DNA from: a bacterium
GTDB lineage: Bacteria; JACRDZ01; JAQUKH01
Length of the DNA stretch: 47,700 nt
Assembly: GCA_028719205.1 (NCBI GenBank)
Contig: JAQUKH010000022.1
Location: forward strand, 1-47,700
Reading direction: 5' to 3'
The position numbers and the translations under genes were made by a program. This document shows positions 1-7,689 of the stretch, piece after piece. Position 1 is the stretch's first letter; the number at the start of each line of letters is the position of its first letter. The notes under the pieces are model-generated. The model saw only the letters and a program-made list of their open reading frames with translations, was not told the origin of the DNA and ran no database searches.

Positions 1-559
1 GATAAACTATGAATATTATTTTTCATCTATGACATCAAACGCTTTCAAATTACAGCCTGATATTATTGACCCGGCTGAAAAGGTCCTTATTTTAGGCGGC
101 CAGGCTGAATATCCTGTTTCAAAAAACCTGATGGTTTCCGCGGATTATAAAAATTATAATTATAAAATATCAGGCAGGGCTGATTATTACGGCGGGGAAG
201 GGAAATATTCGGTTTCCGATATTTGGGGGTTAGGTTCGGGTATACACCGTATGAACGGCAAAGATGACGAGTCAGGATATTATGAATCGAGAGTATATGT
301 TTACAGGAATTTCGCTAAGATAGATGCTGTTATTGACCTGTTCGATGTTGCTTATGACGAAAAGATCAATGATGTGAAAAATGCTTATTCCGGTACACTG
401 GCTATTGGTTATAAACCTAATAAAAAAATCCATTTAAGTTCTGATCTTTCGTATTTACACAACCCGGAATTCAACAACGATGTAAGGTTGTTTTTTAAGT
501 TTATCTATGGATTTGATATCAGCAAAGGAGATGAAAGCCGTGAAAAAGGTGTTGATTAA
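1..559 (+). CDS. Outer-membrane beta-barrel protein, 5'-truncated
   Basis: The reading frame is open from base 2, so the gene starts upstream of the window and only its last part is seen. The protein shows alternating polar and aromatic residues typical of amphipathic beta-strands (many Tyr, Phe and Asn, short turns such as DDES and PNKK), with no cytoplasmic domain, and ends shortly after a strand rich in Phe. The next two genes encode exported c-type cytochromes, the first overlapping this stop by 20 bases. By analogy with porin-cytochrome conduits (MtrB/OmbB type) I infer that it is the pore that lets haem proteins pass electrons through the outer membrane. The family is not certain because the N-terminal part is missing and sequence identity in such barrels is low. 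Confidence 0.6.
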   Translation, partial: INYEYYFSSMTSNAFKLQPDIIDPAEKVLILGGQAEYPVSKNLMVSADYKNYNYKISGRADYYGGEGKYSVSDIWGLGSGIHRMNGKDDESGYYESRVYVYRNFAKIDAVIDLFDVAYDEKINDVKNAYSGTLAIGYKPNKKIHLSSDLSYLHNPEFNNDVRLFFKFIYGFDISKGDESREKGVD

Positions 560-983
560 ACTTGTTCCTATAATAATTATTATGGCGGCTCTTTCAGGGA
601 TTTTCGCTTGTGCAGCAACAAGAGGGATAGAAAGAGAACATCCTGAAAAAGTTACCGGATTGCCTGTATGCGAAGATTGCCACGAAGATGAAAGAAAGGA
701 ATTAAACCATACACCTATTTTCAGCACCAGGCACAAAATTTATGCGAGACGGCAAATACGTATTTGTAATACATGCCACAAAGAATCTTTTTGCTCAGAT
801 TGCCACGCTCATAAAGATGAAATAAATGCCGCGGATAAATATAAAGATTCACCGGAAAGATTTTTCCAGCACAGGGGGGATTATATAACACAGCATAAAA
901 TAGACGGGCAAGTTAATCCCGCTTCTTGTGTAAAATGCCATGGCAGGCAGAATAATGAAAAATGCAGATTGTGCCACGGATAG
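540..983 (+). CDS. Exported pentahaem c-type cytochrome
   Basis: About 147 residues with a hydrophobic signal segment ending in a possible lipobox (IFAC, Cys24) and five CxxCH haem motifs (about residues 44, 76, 85, 130 and 142), the last one residue from the C-terminus. An ATG at 531 touches the Shine-Dalgarno run AAAGGAG (524-530), so it is unlikely; the GTG at 540 lies 9 bases downstream of that run and begins a normal signal peptide, so I chose it. The gene overlaps the beta-barrel gene before it and is followed 5 bases later by another cytochrome. Likely role: periplasmic or membrane-anchored electron carrier feeding an outer-membrane conduit. The exact family is unknown. Confidence 0.8.
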   Translation: MKKVLIKLVPIIIIMAALSGIFACAATRGIEREHPEKVTGLPVCEDCHEDERKELNHTPIFSTRHKIYARRQIRICNTCHKESFCSDCHAHKDEINAADKYKDSPERFFQHRGDYITQHKIDGQVNPASCVKCHGRQNNEKCRLCHG

Positions 984-988
984 CAAAT

Positions 989-1615
989 ATGAAAGTTGGC
1001 TTATCAATTATATTTATAGTTTTATTGTTGTTTGCATCCTGCAGTGACAGAAATCAGGGATCCGTTTTAGACCCTTCTACAGGAAGGCATTACGGAAACT
1101 GGATTTCTGACCACAGGGAAAATTATCTTGAAGGTAAAAACGATTGCACTGTGTGCCATGGGAATGACCTTAAAGGCGGAATATCAAATGTTAGTTGTTT
1201 TTCCTTAAATTTCGGGGATATGTCATGCCATCCTGAAGGCCCTCCTTCAATGCATCCGTCCGGATGGCGAAAGCCTTCAAATCACGGTGCATCTGCAAAG
1301 TCCGCTCCTGATTTTGATCCTGAGGCGAGAAAAGGATTTTCACGCTGTCAGAAATGCCATGGAAATGATTTTTCAGGCGGTATTGCGAATATTTCTTGTT
1401 TTGTCTGTCATGGTGTCAATGCGCCGCATCCTAAAAAACCATGGCGTAGTGACAAAATAACACATCAAACTACAAATATAGCTAACGTGCCTGTATGTTC
1501 CGAATGCCATACTAACGGAGCCAATTCTACTCATAAACCGGATATTATAGCACCTTCAGGGACTTTGCCAGGATGTTTTAATGGTACTCTTTGCCATTCA
1601 GGAGAAAATGAATAG
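989..1615 (+). CDS. Multihaem cytochrome lipoprotein, short paralogue of the 854-residue cytochrome
   Basis: About 208 residues. It has a lipoprotein signal (FASC), then four CxxCH motifs plus two stretched Cys...CH pairs (one C-x5-CH near the end, one with nine or more residues between). The whole protein aligns with the first ~205 residues of the large cytochrome at 27396-29960: shared SDRN after the lipid Cys, NWISDHR, GGISNVSCF, CQxCHG, PWRSD and CFNxTLCH. It stops where that protein enters its long repeats. The ATG at 962 lies inside the previous gene in another frame; the ATG at 989 precedes the signal peptide directly, so I chose it, though its ribosome-binding site is weak. Likely an outer-membrane or periplasmic electron carrier. 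Confidence 0.8.
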   Translation: MKVGLSIIFIVLLLFASCSDRNQGSVLDPSTGRHYGNWISDHRENYLEGKNDCTVCHGNDLKGGISNVSCFSLNFGDMSCHPEGPPSMHPSGWRKPSNHGASAKSAPDFDPEARKGFSRCQKCHGNDFSGGIANISCFVCHGVNAPHPKKPWRSDKITHQTTNIANVPVCSECHTNGANSTHKPDIIAPSGTLPGCFNGTLCHSGENE

Positions 1616-1640
1616 GGATGCCGGCAATAATCCTTATTAA

Positions 1641-1710
1641 AGAAGAAAAAAGTCAGAAAAAAACAGAACCACCACCTTTATCTTTTTTTGGAAAAGTGTA
1701 ATATAAAAAA
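1641..1710 (+). promoter_or_regulatory. GTCA-box promoter element, copy 1
   Basis: GTCA lies at 1652-1655 in an A-rich run, followed by ACAGAACC, a CTTTAT/TTTATC -35-like hexamer (1676-1682) and TAATAT at 1699-1704 (spacing 16-17). It resembles copy 2 almost throughout. It sits upstream of the His-rich lipoprotein and the five-gene ketosynthase/radical SAM unit and probably drives all of them. Confidence 0.7.
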
Positions 1711-1746
1711 GGAAATATGAAAATGGAATATAAAAAGGAGGAAAAA

Positions 1747-2121
1747 ATGAATCAAAAAAATTTATTAAAAATATTAAGCATTTTATTTATAGGAATATTT
1801 TTATGCCTGGAAGCAGGGTGCAAAAGCAGTTCAAATTCAACATCTTCCTCCGATACCAGTGGTTTTCAGGTAACATCTTCAGCGACTAACGGCCATACGC
1901 ATTCCGTTACAATATTATCTGCTGACCTTGCGAGTTTACCCGCCGCCGGTGCTACCTATACCAGTACTTCGTCCGGCGGTTCATATTACAGTTCCGGCCA
2001 TACGCATACCATTTTTTTGAGCCAGCAGCAGCTTACGGCAATTAATAGCGGTTCAACAGTTACTGTTACTTCTTCCGTCACTGAATCTCATACTCATGAT
2101 TGGGTGATTACCAAATCGTAA
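1747..2121 (+). CDS. Small lipoprotein with three HTH histidine motifs
   Basis: About 124 residues: a signal peptide with a clear lipobox (EAGC), a Ser/Thr-rich linker, then three spaced copies of a His-Thr-His motif (GHTHSVTI, GHTHTIFL, SHTHDWVI), each starting a predicted beta-strand. Spaced HxH motifs suggest metal binding, but no known family was recognised. The ATG at 1747 follows AAGGAGG (1736-1742) with good spacing; the in-frame ATG at 1717 lacks one. It is the first gene after regulatory copy 1 and is only 22 bases ahead of the adenylating enzyme, so it probably shares the transcript. Whether it is a partner or substrate of the pathway enzymes is unknown. Confidence 0.7.
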   Translation: MNQKNLLKILSILFIGIFLCLEAGCKSSSNSTSSSDTSGFQVTSSATNGHTHSVTILSADLASLPAAGATYTSTSSGGSYYSSGHTHTIFLSQQQLTAINSGSTVTVTSSVTESHTHDWVITKS

Positions 2122-2143
2122 CAAATAAATCAAAAAGGGATCT

Positions 2144-3457
2144 ATGATAGATTTCAGGAAGTATAAAAAAATAGAATTTCTAAAAACCGCGCAAGTTAAA
2201 AATATTCAAAATACTTTATTTAAACAACATTTGAACTATTTAACAAATAATTCACCATATTATTCTAAACTATTTAAAAAACAAAACATTAACATTAATA
2301 AATATTGCCTCGAAAATATAAGTGATTTACCTTTTACCGATAAATCCGATTTTGAAAAATATAACAGTGAATTCCTGGCAGTGCCTTACTCAAAAATATC
2401 TGATATTGTTTTATCCTCAGGAACAACCGGAAAGCCGACAAAAATAATGTATACTGAAAATGATCTTTTACGGCTTGCTTTCAATGAGGAAATTGCTTTG
2501 AAAAGATGCGGCATAAGCCGGGAGGATACGGTTTTATTAACCTGTACCATGGATCGTTGTTTTGTCGCGGGATTGGCTTATTATTCAGGAGCAAGAAAAA
2601 TCGGCGCGAAAACTTTAAGGAACGGCCTTAATAATTTTGAGAGCCACATGGATCTGATCAACAGAATGAAACCTACCGCTGTAATAGGTGTCCCGTCATT
2701 GATGTATAAATTAGGTTTATTTATAAAATCCAGAGGTATAGATCCAAAAGAAACATCAATACGAAAAATGATATGTATTGGAGAACCATTAAGGGACAGA
2801 GATCTTTCCTTGTTAAAAATCGGTGAATATCTTGAAAAAATGTGGAAGGCTGAAATATTTTCAACCTACGCGTCTTCTGAAACTATTACAACTTTTTGTG
2901 AATGTTCCGCTCAAAAAGGCGGGCATATGAATCCGGCCCTGGCCATTATGGAGATAGTAAATGATAAGGGAGAAACACTGCCACCCGGAGTGGCGGGAGA
3001 GATAGTTATGACGCCGCTTTTTATTGACGGAATGCCTTTATTGAGATTTAAAACCGGGGATATCAGTTTTTTTATAGATGCGCCTTGTCCCTGCGGGCGT
3101 TCTTCCGTCCGTATCGGGCCGGTCCTGGGAAGAAAAAAACAAATGATCAAATATTGCGGAACGACATTTTATCCTCAATCCATTAATTCTGTTTTAGACG
3201 GTATTCCGGCAGTTACTGAATATTATATGGTTGTTTCCAGTGATTTCGATCTTTCTGACAAGGTAAAGGTTTATGTTTCAACCAGTGATAAATCTTGTGA
3301 GGTAAATTATATTTCCGAGAAACTTAAGTCACATTTAAGAGTTAAACCTGAGGTTATTCTATCGGCTGAAGAAGACATAAAAAAGCAGGTTTATAACGGA
3401 AACTCAAGAAAACCCGTAAGATTCATAGACGAAAGGAAAACCGCCAATGAATTTTAA
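2144..3457 (+). CDS. PaaK-like AMP-forming acyl/aryl-CoA ligase
   Basis: 437 residues, the usual size for the phenylacetate-CoA ligase (PaaK) branch of the adenylate-forming family. The ATP-binding loop SSGTTGKPTK is clear, as are the later motifs STYASSE and FKTGD, and a CPCGR Cys pair typical of this branch. The C-terminal small domain is present (GRKKQMIKYCGTTFYP). These enzymes activate a carboxylic acid as an acyl-adenylate and pass it to CoA or a carrier thiol; the substrate here cannot be read. It begins 22 bases after the lipoprotein and overlaps the radical SAM gene by 11 bases. I infer that it supplies the starter unit for the ketosynthase pair downstream. Confidence 0.85.
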   Translation: MIDFRKYKKIEFLKTAQVKNIQNTLFKQHLNYLTNNSPYYSKLFKKQNININKYCLENISDLPFTDKSDFEKYNSEFLAVPYSKISDIVLSSGTTGKPTKIMYTENDLLRLAFNEEIALKRCGISREDTVLLTCTMDRCFVAGLAYYSGARKIGAKTLRNGLNNFESHMDLINRMKPTAVIGVPSLMYKLGLFIKSRGIDPKETSIRKMICIGEPLRDRDLSLLKIGEYLEKMWKAEIFSTYASSETITTFCECSAQKGGHMNPALAIMEIVNDKGETLPPGVAGEIVMTPLFIDGMPLLRFKTGDISFFIDAPCPCGRSSVRIGPVLGRKKQMIKYCGTTFYPQSINSVLDGIPAVTEYYMVVSSDFDLSDKVKVYVSTSDKSCEVNYISEKLKSHLRVKPEVILSAEEDIKKQVYNGNSRKPVRFIDERKTANEF

Positions 3458-4613
3458 TAATTGTGTAGTGCCTGAATTTCCAAAGGAAATGATAGAAAAT
3501 GCCATAATAGATAATAATCTTTTGACCATGGAGATTGAGTTTACAAGAGCGTGTAACCTCAATTGTGTGTATTGTTACATGGATAATAATTTGTTTTGTG
3601 AATCCCGCGAATGTGATTTGACAAGAGAGGAATTCCAAAATGTTATTATGCAGGCAAAAGACCTTGGGGTGAAAACTATTGTTGTTCTTGGCGGAGAGCC
3701 TATGTTATATCCATACATCTCTGATATGATAAAATTTATCAGGAAACAGGATTTGTATATAGAAATATTCAGCAATGGAATTAACGTAACCGAATTTAAC
3801 GCGCGATTTCTATTTGAGCATGATGTGACTTTTGTTCTTAAAATGAATACTTTTATTGAAAAACTACAGGATTTAATTTCAGGGAAGGAAGGTACTTACG
3901 CGCAGATCCAGGAAGCATTTAAAAATCTGGAAAATGCCGGGTATCTTAAGGAAAAAAATCTTTTAGGAATAAGTTCGGTTATTTGTAATCAGAATATTGA
4001 TGAAATAGTTAAATTATGGCAATGGGCGAGAGAGCGGAAGATCACTCCCTATTTTGAAATAATTACGCCGCAGGGCAGTGCCAGAGCAAATAATGGATTA
4101 TATATTAATTACAAAGAAATGAAGGACCTGTTTTATATTATTTCCAACATTGACCGTGGGACTTACGGGTATACCTGGGAACCGCAGCCTCCTTTAGTCG
4201 GAATGAAATGCCTCAGGCATCAATATTCGTGCCTGGTAACATCCTGTGGAAATGTGCAGCCGTGTGTGGGAGTAAATATAAAAGCCGGAAATGTAAAAGA
4301 GAAAAGCCTGCGGGAAATAATTAAAAATAGCGAGGTTATACAAAATCTAAGGAATTACCGTCAAACGATAAAGGGCCATTGCGGCCATTGCGTTAATTCG
4401 GATAATTGTTACGGCTGCCGGGGTACCGCTTACCAATTGACCGGAGATTATCTGGCATCAGATCCATTATGCTGGAAAAACGCGGAGAGAGAGAATTATA
4501 TCAAGTCTTATGTCGGAAGAATGCAGGCAAAAAACAGGAATAAATTTGCCGCTAAAAACTATTCAAATGAGGAATACCTTGTCAAAGCTAAACGCGGTAA
4601 TTACTTCTTGTGA
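3447..4613 (+). CDS. Radical SAM enzyme with SPASM domain
   Basis: 388 residues. The radical SAM cluster motif is Cys36-x3-Cys40-x2-Cys43 (CNLNCVYC), followed by the glycine motif GGEP. The C-terminal third carries many Cys (CLRHQYSC, CGNVQPC, CGHCVNSDNCYGC, then a final Cys), the pattern of a SPASM domain that binds extra iron-sulfur clusters. Such enzymes often modify peptides, but some act on small molecules or enzyme-bound groups. It overlaps the ligase before it by 11 bases and the ketosynthase after it by 35, so it is translationally coupled to both. No obvious ribosomal precursor peptide lies next to it, unless the small lipoprotein at 1747 is the substrate. Confidence 0.88.
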   Translation: MNFNNCVVPEFPKEMIENAIIDNNLLTMEIEFTRACNLNCVYCYMDNNLFCESRECDLTREEFQNVIMQAKDLGVKTIVVLGGEPMLYPYISDMIKFIRKQDLYIEIFSNGINVTEFNARFLFEHDVTFVLKMNTFIEKLQDLISGKEGTYAQIQEAFKNLENAGYLKEKNLLGISSVICNQNIDEIVKLWQWARERKITPYFEIITPQGSARANNGLYINYKEMKDLFYIISNIDRGTYGYTWEPQPPLVGMKCLRHQYSCLVTSCGNVQPCVGVNIKAGNVKEKSLREIIKNSEVIQNLRNYRQTIKGHCGHCVNSDNCYGCRGTAYQLTGDYLASDPLCWKNAERENYIKSYVGRMQAKNRNKFAAKNYSNEEYLVKAKRGNYFL

Positions 4614-5727
4614 TATGTTAACAGCATATGGCCTTGGAACAGAGCTGTGCTGGAATGGACTTCTTTCCAAAAAAACAGCAATATCAAAATTGAACAGGTT
4701 TGATACTTTTCCGTTTAAGACTGATTACGCCGCGATTGTTCCGGGGCTTGAGTATCTTAAAAATGATTCTTTGTCCGCGCAAATGTTCAAACTTTTGTTT
4801 CAAGGGAAGAAAGGCCTGATCCCTGAAGATTCTAAGCTTATTCTGGCTACGATCAAAGGAGAAATTGATCTTCTTGAAAAAAACATTCTTGAAAAAAAAG
4901 ATGAATATCCAAAATCCGGATTTAATTCCATGCTGGAAAAACTATCCGTTACCGCAAGAATAAAAGACGGGGGTATGATCATTTCATCCGCGTGCACTTC
5001 TTCTTCAGCCGCGATCGCGATAGCGGGAGCGATGATTCAAAACAGTGAATGTGACAGTATTCTGGTTGCAGCCTGTGATTGTGTTTCAGAATTTGTGTTT
5101 GCCGGGTTTTCATTATTAAACGCATTGGATAAATTCCCGGCTAAACCTTTTGACCGTAATAGAAACGGGCTGACTCTTGGTGAAGGCGCGGGTTTTATTT
5201 TAATAATGAGCGAGTCAAGAGCAAAAAAAGAAAAAAGAAAAATTCTTGGAGTAATTAAAGGTTTTGGATTAAGCAATGATGCCAGCCACATGTTAAGGCC
5301 ATCTCTGGATGGGAACGGTTTAATAATTGCTGTAAGAAAAGCGCTAAGGATGGCAGAAATTAATGAAGAAAATATAAACTTAATTTCTGCTCACGGCACA
5401 GGAACTATTTATAACGATAAAATGGAAATGAACGCTTTTAGCAAAATATTTGAAAACAAAAAACCTGTTTACTCGGTCAAAGGTGGAATTGGCCACACAA
5501 TGGGCGCGGCGGGATTGATAGAAACGATGATAGCGTTAAAATCCTTAAAAGAATCAATTATTCCGCCTACAGTTAACCTGGAAGACGTTGACGAAGAAGC
5601 GAAAGGCTGGGTTTCCGCTTGTGAACGCCCGCTTAACGGGGATAGAACAGTTTTATTAACAAATTCGGGATTTGGCGGAACAAATGCTGCATTGATCCTG
5701 TCCTTACACGATTTGGATAAAAAATGA
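4579..5727 (+). CDS. Beta-ketoacyl-ACP synthase (KAS II type)
   Basis: 382 residues from a TTG start. TTG at 4579 follows GAGGA (4569-4573) with 5-base spacing and places the N-terminus (SKLNAVITSCDMLTAYG) where FabF-type enzymes begin; longer starts would lie deep in the radical SAM gene. The catalytic set is complete: Cys139 (SACTSSSA), His272 (AHGTGT), Lys301 and His306 (KGGIGHTMGAAG). The enzyme should condense an acyl thioester with a malonyl-type extender. It sits between the SPASM enzyme and a ketosynthase-like partner without active-site Cys, the arrangement of a KS-alpha/KS-beta pair in type II polyketide or aryl-polyene-like pathways. No acyl carrier protein, ketoreductase or dehydratase is nearby, so these must come from elsewhere. 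Confidence 0.88.
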   Translation: MSKLNAVITSCDMLTAYGLGTELCWNGLLSKKTAISKLNRFDTFPFKTDYAAIVPGLEYLKNDSLSAQMFKLLFQGKKGLIPEDSKLILATIKGEIDLLEKNILEKKDEYPKSGFNSMLEKLSVTARIKDGGMIISSACTSSSAAIAIAGAMIQNSECDSILVAACDCVSEFVFAGFSLLNALDKFPAKPFDRNRNGLTLGEGAGFILIMSESRAKKEKRKILGVIKGFGLSNDASHMLRPSLDGNGLIIAVRKALRMAEINEENINLISAHGTGTIYNDKMEMNAFSKIFENKKPVYSVKGGIGHTMGAAGLIETMIALKSLKESIIPPTVNLEDVDEEAKGWVSACERPLNGDRTVLLTNSGFGGTNAALILSLHDLDKK

Positions 5728-5748
5728 AGGTTTTTCTGGAGCAGAATT

Positions 5749-6285
5749 ATGGTTTTTATCGGTGGGTTGGGTTTTTCCAAAATAACGTTTAACGCTATAG
5801 GCCTTGCGTTAAAAGATGCCGGGATGAATTGTCAATCAATACCCGGGCAGGATATCGGCATTATCGGTACAAATACCTCAGGATGCGTAAATTCAGATAT
5901 CGATTATTTAAATAATTATTTAAATGCTGGCCGGAATTCATACCAGAAAAAACTTTTTATTCATACCATGCCCTCCAGTTTCTTAAGTGAATCAGCGATT
6001 TATTACAAATTCCAGGGGCCTGTATTTTACATGACTATGTTAGACAGGTCATTAGCAGGGGCGGTAAAAATAGCATCCAATATGATTGAACTCGGAGAGG
6101 CATCTATTATGCTTGCGGGCTCATCAGAAGAAGAAAATTCATTGTATTTTGTTCTTGGCAGGGGAGCTTCTTTCCCCCGGGGAATCGTATGCGATATTGG
6201 TAAAGCTGAATTTATCTTTAACAGGAATCTGAATTTTCCTGAAATGGCAGAGGAGTTTCAAAAAATCAGGAAGGAGAAGAATTAG
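5749..6285 (+). CDS. Ketosynthase-like protein lacking the catalytic Cys (chain-length-factor-like)
   Basis: 178 residues, equal to only the N-terminal half of a ketosynthase. Recognisable pieces are VFIGGLGF at the start, DIGIIGTNTSG, MPSSFLSESAIYYKFQGP and the helix AGAVKIASNMIELGEA. Where an active enzyme has ACTSS, this one reads MTMLDRS, so the nucleophile is absent. The C-terminal half with the His residues is also missing. Most likely it is a non-catalytic partner of the full ketosynthase ending 21 bases upstream, similar in role to a chain-length factor, or a member of the short ketoacyl-synt_2 group. GGAG lies 8 bases before the ATG. The radical SAM gene begins on the base after its stop codon. 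Confidence 0.7.
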   Translation: MVFIGGLGFSKITFNAIGLALKDAGMNCQSIPGQDIGIIGTNTSGCVNSDIDYLNNYLNAGRNSYQKKLFIHTMPSSFLSESAIYYKFQGPVFYMTMLDRSLAGAVKIASNMIELGEASIMLAGSSEEENSLYFVLGRGASFPRGIVCDIGKAEFIFNRNLNFPEMAEEFQKIRKEKN

Positions 6286-7599
6286 ATGCGGGTTTTATTG
6301 ATCTCTTCAAATACCTCTAAGTCACCCTTTCCGGTTTATCCCATTGGCTGCAGTTTGATCTCAGCCGCGTTAACTTGCGCGGGCCATGAAACATCGATCT
6401 ATGATTTTTTAGAACGTAAACATTCATTTGATACGCTCGAGAAAGAAATAAAAAATGTTAATCCGGGGATAATAGGGATATCCATTCGAAATATTGACAA
6501 TACCAACATGCTTAATGAAAAATATTATATAGATGACATCAAAAATATCGTAAAAAAAATCAAAAATATTACAAATGTGCCGCTGGTTTTGGGAGGAGCG
6601 GGATTCTCGCTCATGCCTGATATTATTTTAAAAGAAACAGGGGCTGATTATGGAATAATCGGCGAGGGAGAATCCTTAATGGCTGATTTTGTCAATGACG
6701 CTGGCCGGGGAATTTTTCCCGGGGAGCGTATTATAAGAGGAAATAATAAAATTTCAGGGATAGAAATTCCACGGGCTGTATATGAGCCTGATTTGATGAA
6801 TTATTATTTGAGCAGGAAAAGTATTATCCCGATCCAGACTAAACGTGGATGTAACCACAGGTGTGTTTATTGCACTTATCCTTTTTTGGAAGGAACCAAA
6901 ATCCGTCCGAGAGATCCCGATTCAGTTATTGATGATATCGAAATGCTTGCTGAAAAATATAAAGTAAAATATATCTCTTTCAATGACGCGGTTTTTAATG
7001 ATGATGGAGGCCTTTATCTCGATCTTATGGAAAAAATGGAAAGGCGTAGCGTAAAAATATCATGGTTTAGTTTTTTTAAGCCGAAGGGCTTGACTAAAGA
7101 TATTATTGAATTGATGAAGCGGACCGGCCTTTCAGCCGCGGAGATCGGCTCGGACGCGGTTACAAACAGTACACTAAAGAAATTAGGGAAAGATTTTTCT
7201 TTTCAGAATATTTTAGATTGTAATAATTTGTTTAGTGGATCCGGGATCCCTGTCTCGCATTTTGTAATGTTTGGCGGGCCGGGTGAAACGAAGGAAACGG
7301 TACTGGAAGGGATTAAAAACATAAAAGCTTTAAAAAATTCTATCTTGTTTATTTTTATGGGGATAAGGATATTGCCAAATACTTCTCTTTCCAGTATCGC
7401 GATCGATGAAAAAATTATTGCGTCAAATACTGAATTACTCAAACCTGTTTATTATATTTCACCCGCGATTGATAAAGACTGGCTTAAGGAAACCCTGGCA
7501 AACGCTTTTTCTAATAATGAAAACTATATATTTCCTCCTGATGAAATTCAAATGGCAAAGGTATTTTTTAAATCCATAGAAAAAAATATTTCTCATTAA
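6286..7599 (+). CDS. B12-binding-type radical SAM enzyme
   Basis: 437 residues. The N-terminal ~170 residues form the Rossmann-like domain of cobalamin-binding radical SAM proteins (start MRVLLISSN, later VLGGAGFSLMPD and GIIGEGE). The radical SAM motif is Cys189-x3-Cys193-x2-Cys196 (CNHRCVYC), followed by PRDPDSVIDDI and a typical barrel to the C-terminus. The usual DxHxxG histidine motif of B12 ligands is not evident, so cobalamin may bind base-off or not at all. The family includes methyltransferases and ring-forming enzymes of lipid and pigment pathways. It is the last gene of the ketosynthase unit, and regulatory copy 2 starts right after its stop codon. Confidence 0.85.
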   Translation: MRVLLISSNTSKSPFPVYPIGCSLISAALTCAGHETSIYDFLERKHSFDTLEKEIKNVNPGIIGISIRNIDNTNMLNEKYYIDDIKNIVKKIKNITNVPLVLGGAGFSLMPDIILKETGADYGIIGEGESLMADFVNDAGRGIFPGERIIRGNNKISGIEIPRAVYEPDLMNYYLSRKSIIPIQTKRGCNHRCVYCTYPFLEGTKIRPRDPDSVIDDIEMLAEKYKVKYISFNDAVFNDDGGLYLDLMEKMERRSVKISWFSFFKPKGLTKDIIELMKRTGLSAAEIGSDAVTNSTLKKLGKDFSFQNILDCNNLFSGSGIPVSHFVMFGGPGETKETVLEGIKNIKALKNSILFIFMGIRILPNTSLSSIAIDEKIIASNTELLKPVYYISPAIDKDWLKETLANAFSNNENYIFPPDEIQMAKVFFKSIEKNISH

Positions 7600-7668
7600 A
7601 GTAGAAAAAAGTCAGAAAAAAGCAGAACCATCACCTTTATCTTTTCCCGGGAAAGTGTAATATAAAAA
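7600..7668 (+). promoter_or_regulatory. GTCA-box promoter element, copy 2
   Basis: GTCA at 7611-7614, AGCAGAACC, a CTTTAT/TTTATC hexamer (7635-7641) and TAATAT at 7658-7663. It begins directly after the TAA of the upstream radical SAM gene and precedes the b/c cytochrome fusion by about 25 bases. It is nearly identical to copy 1. Confidence 0.7.
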
Positions 7669-7689
7669 AATAAAGGAAAAGGCTGGTTT

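Noticed and set aside
455-736. Minus-strand frame opposite the pentahaem cytochrome start
   Set aside because: No domain or ribosome-binding site; the plus-strand protein has five haem motifs.
1641-1710. Ten-copy element considered as an insertion sequence remnant or MITE
   Set aside because: No terminal inverted repeats or target duplications were seen, and every copy has the same orientation and promoter spacing relative to the next gene, so a regulatory role fits better.
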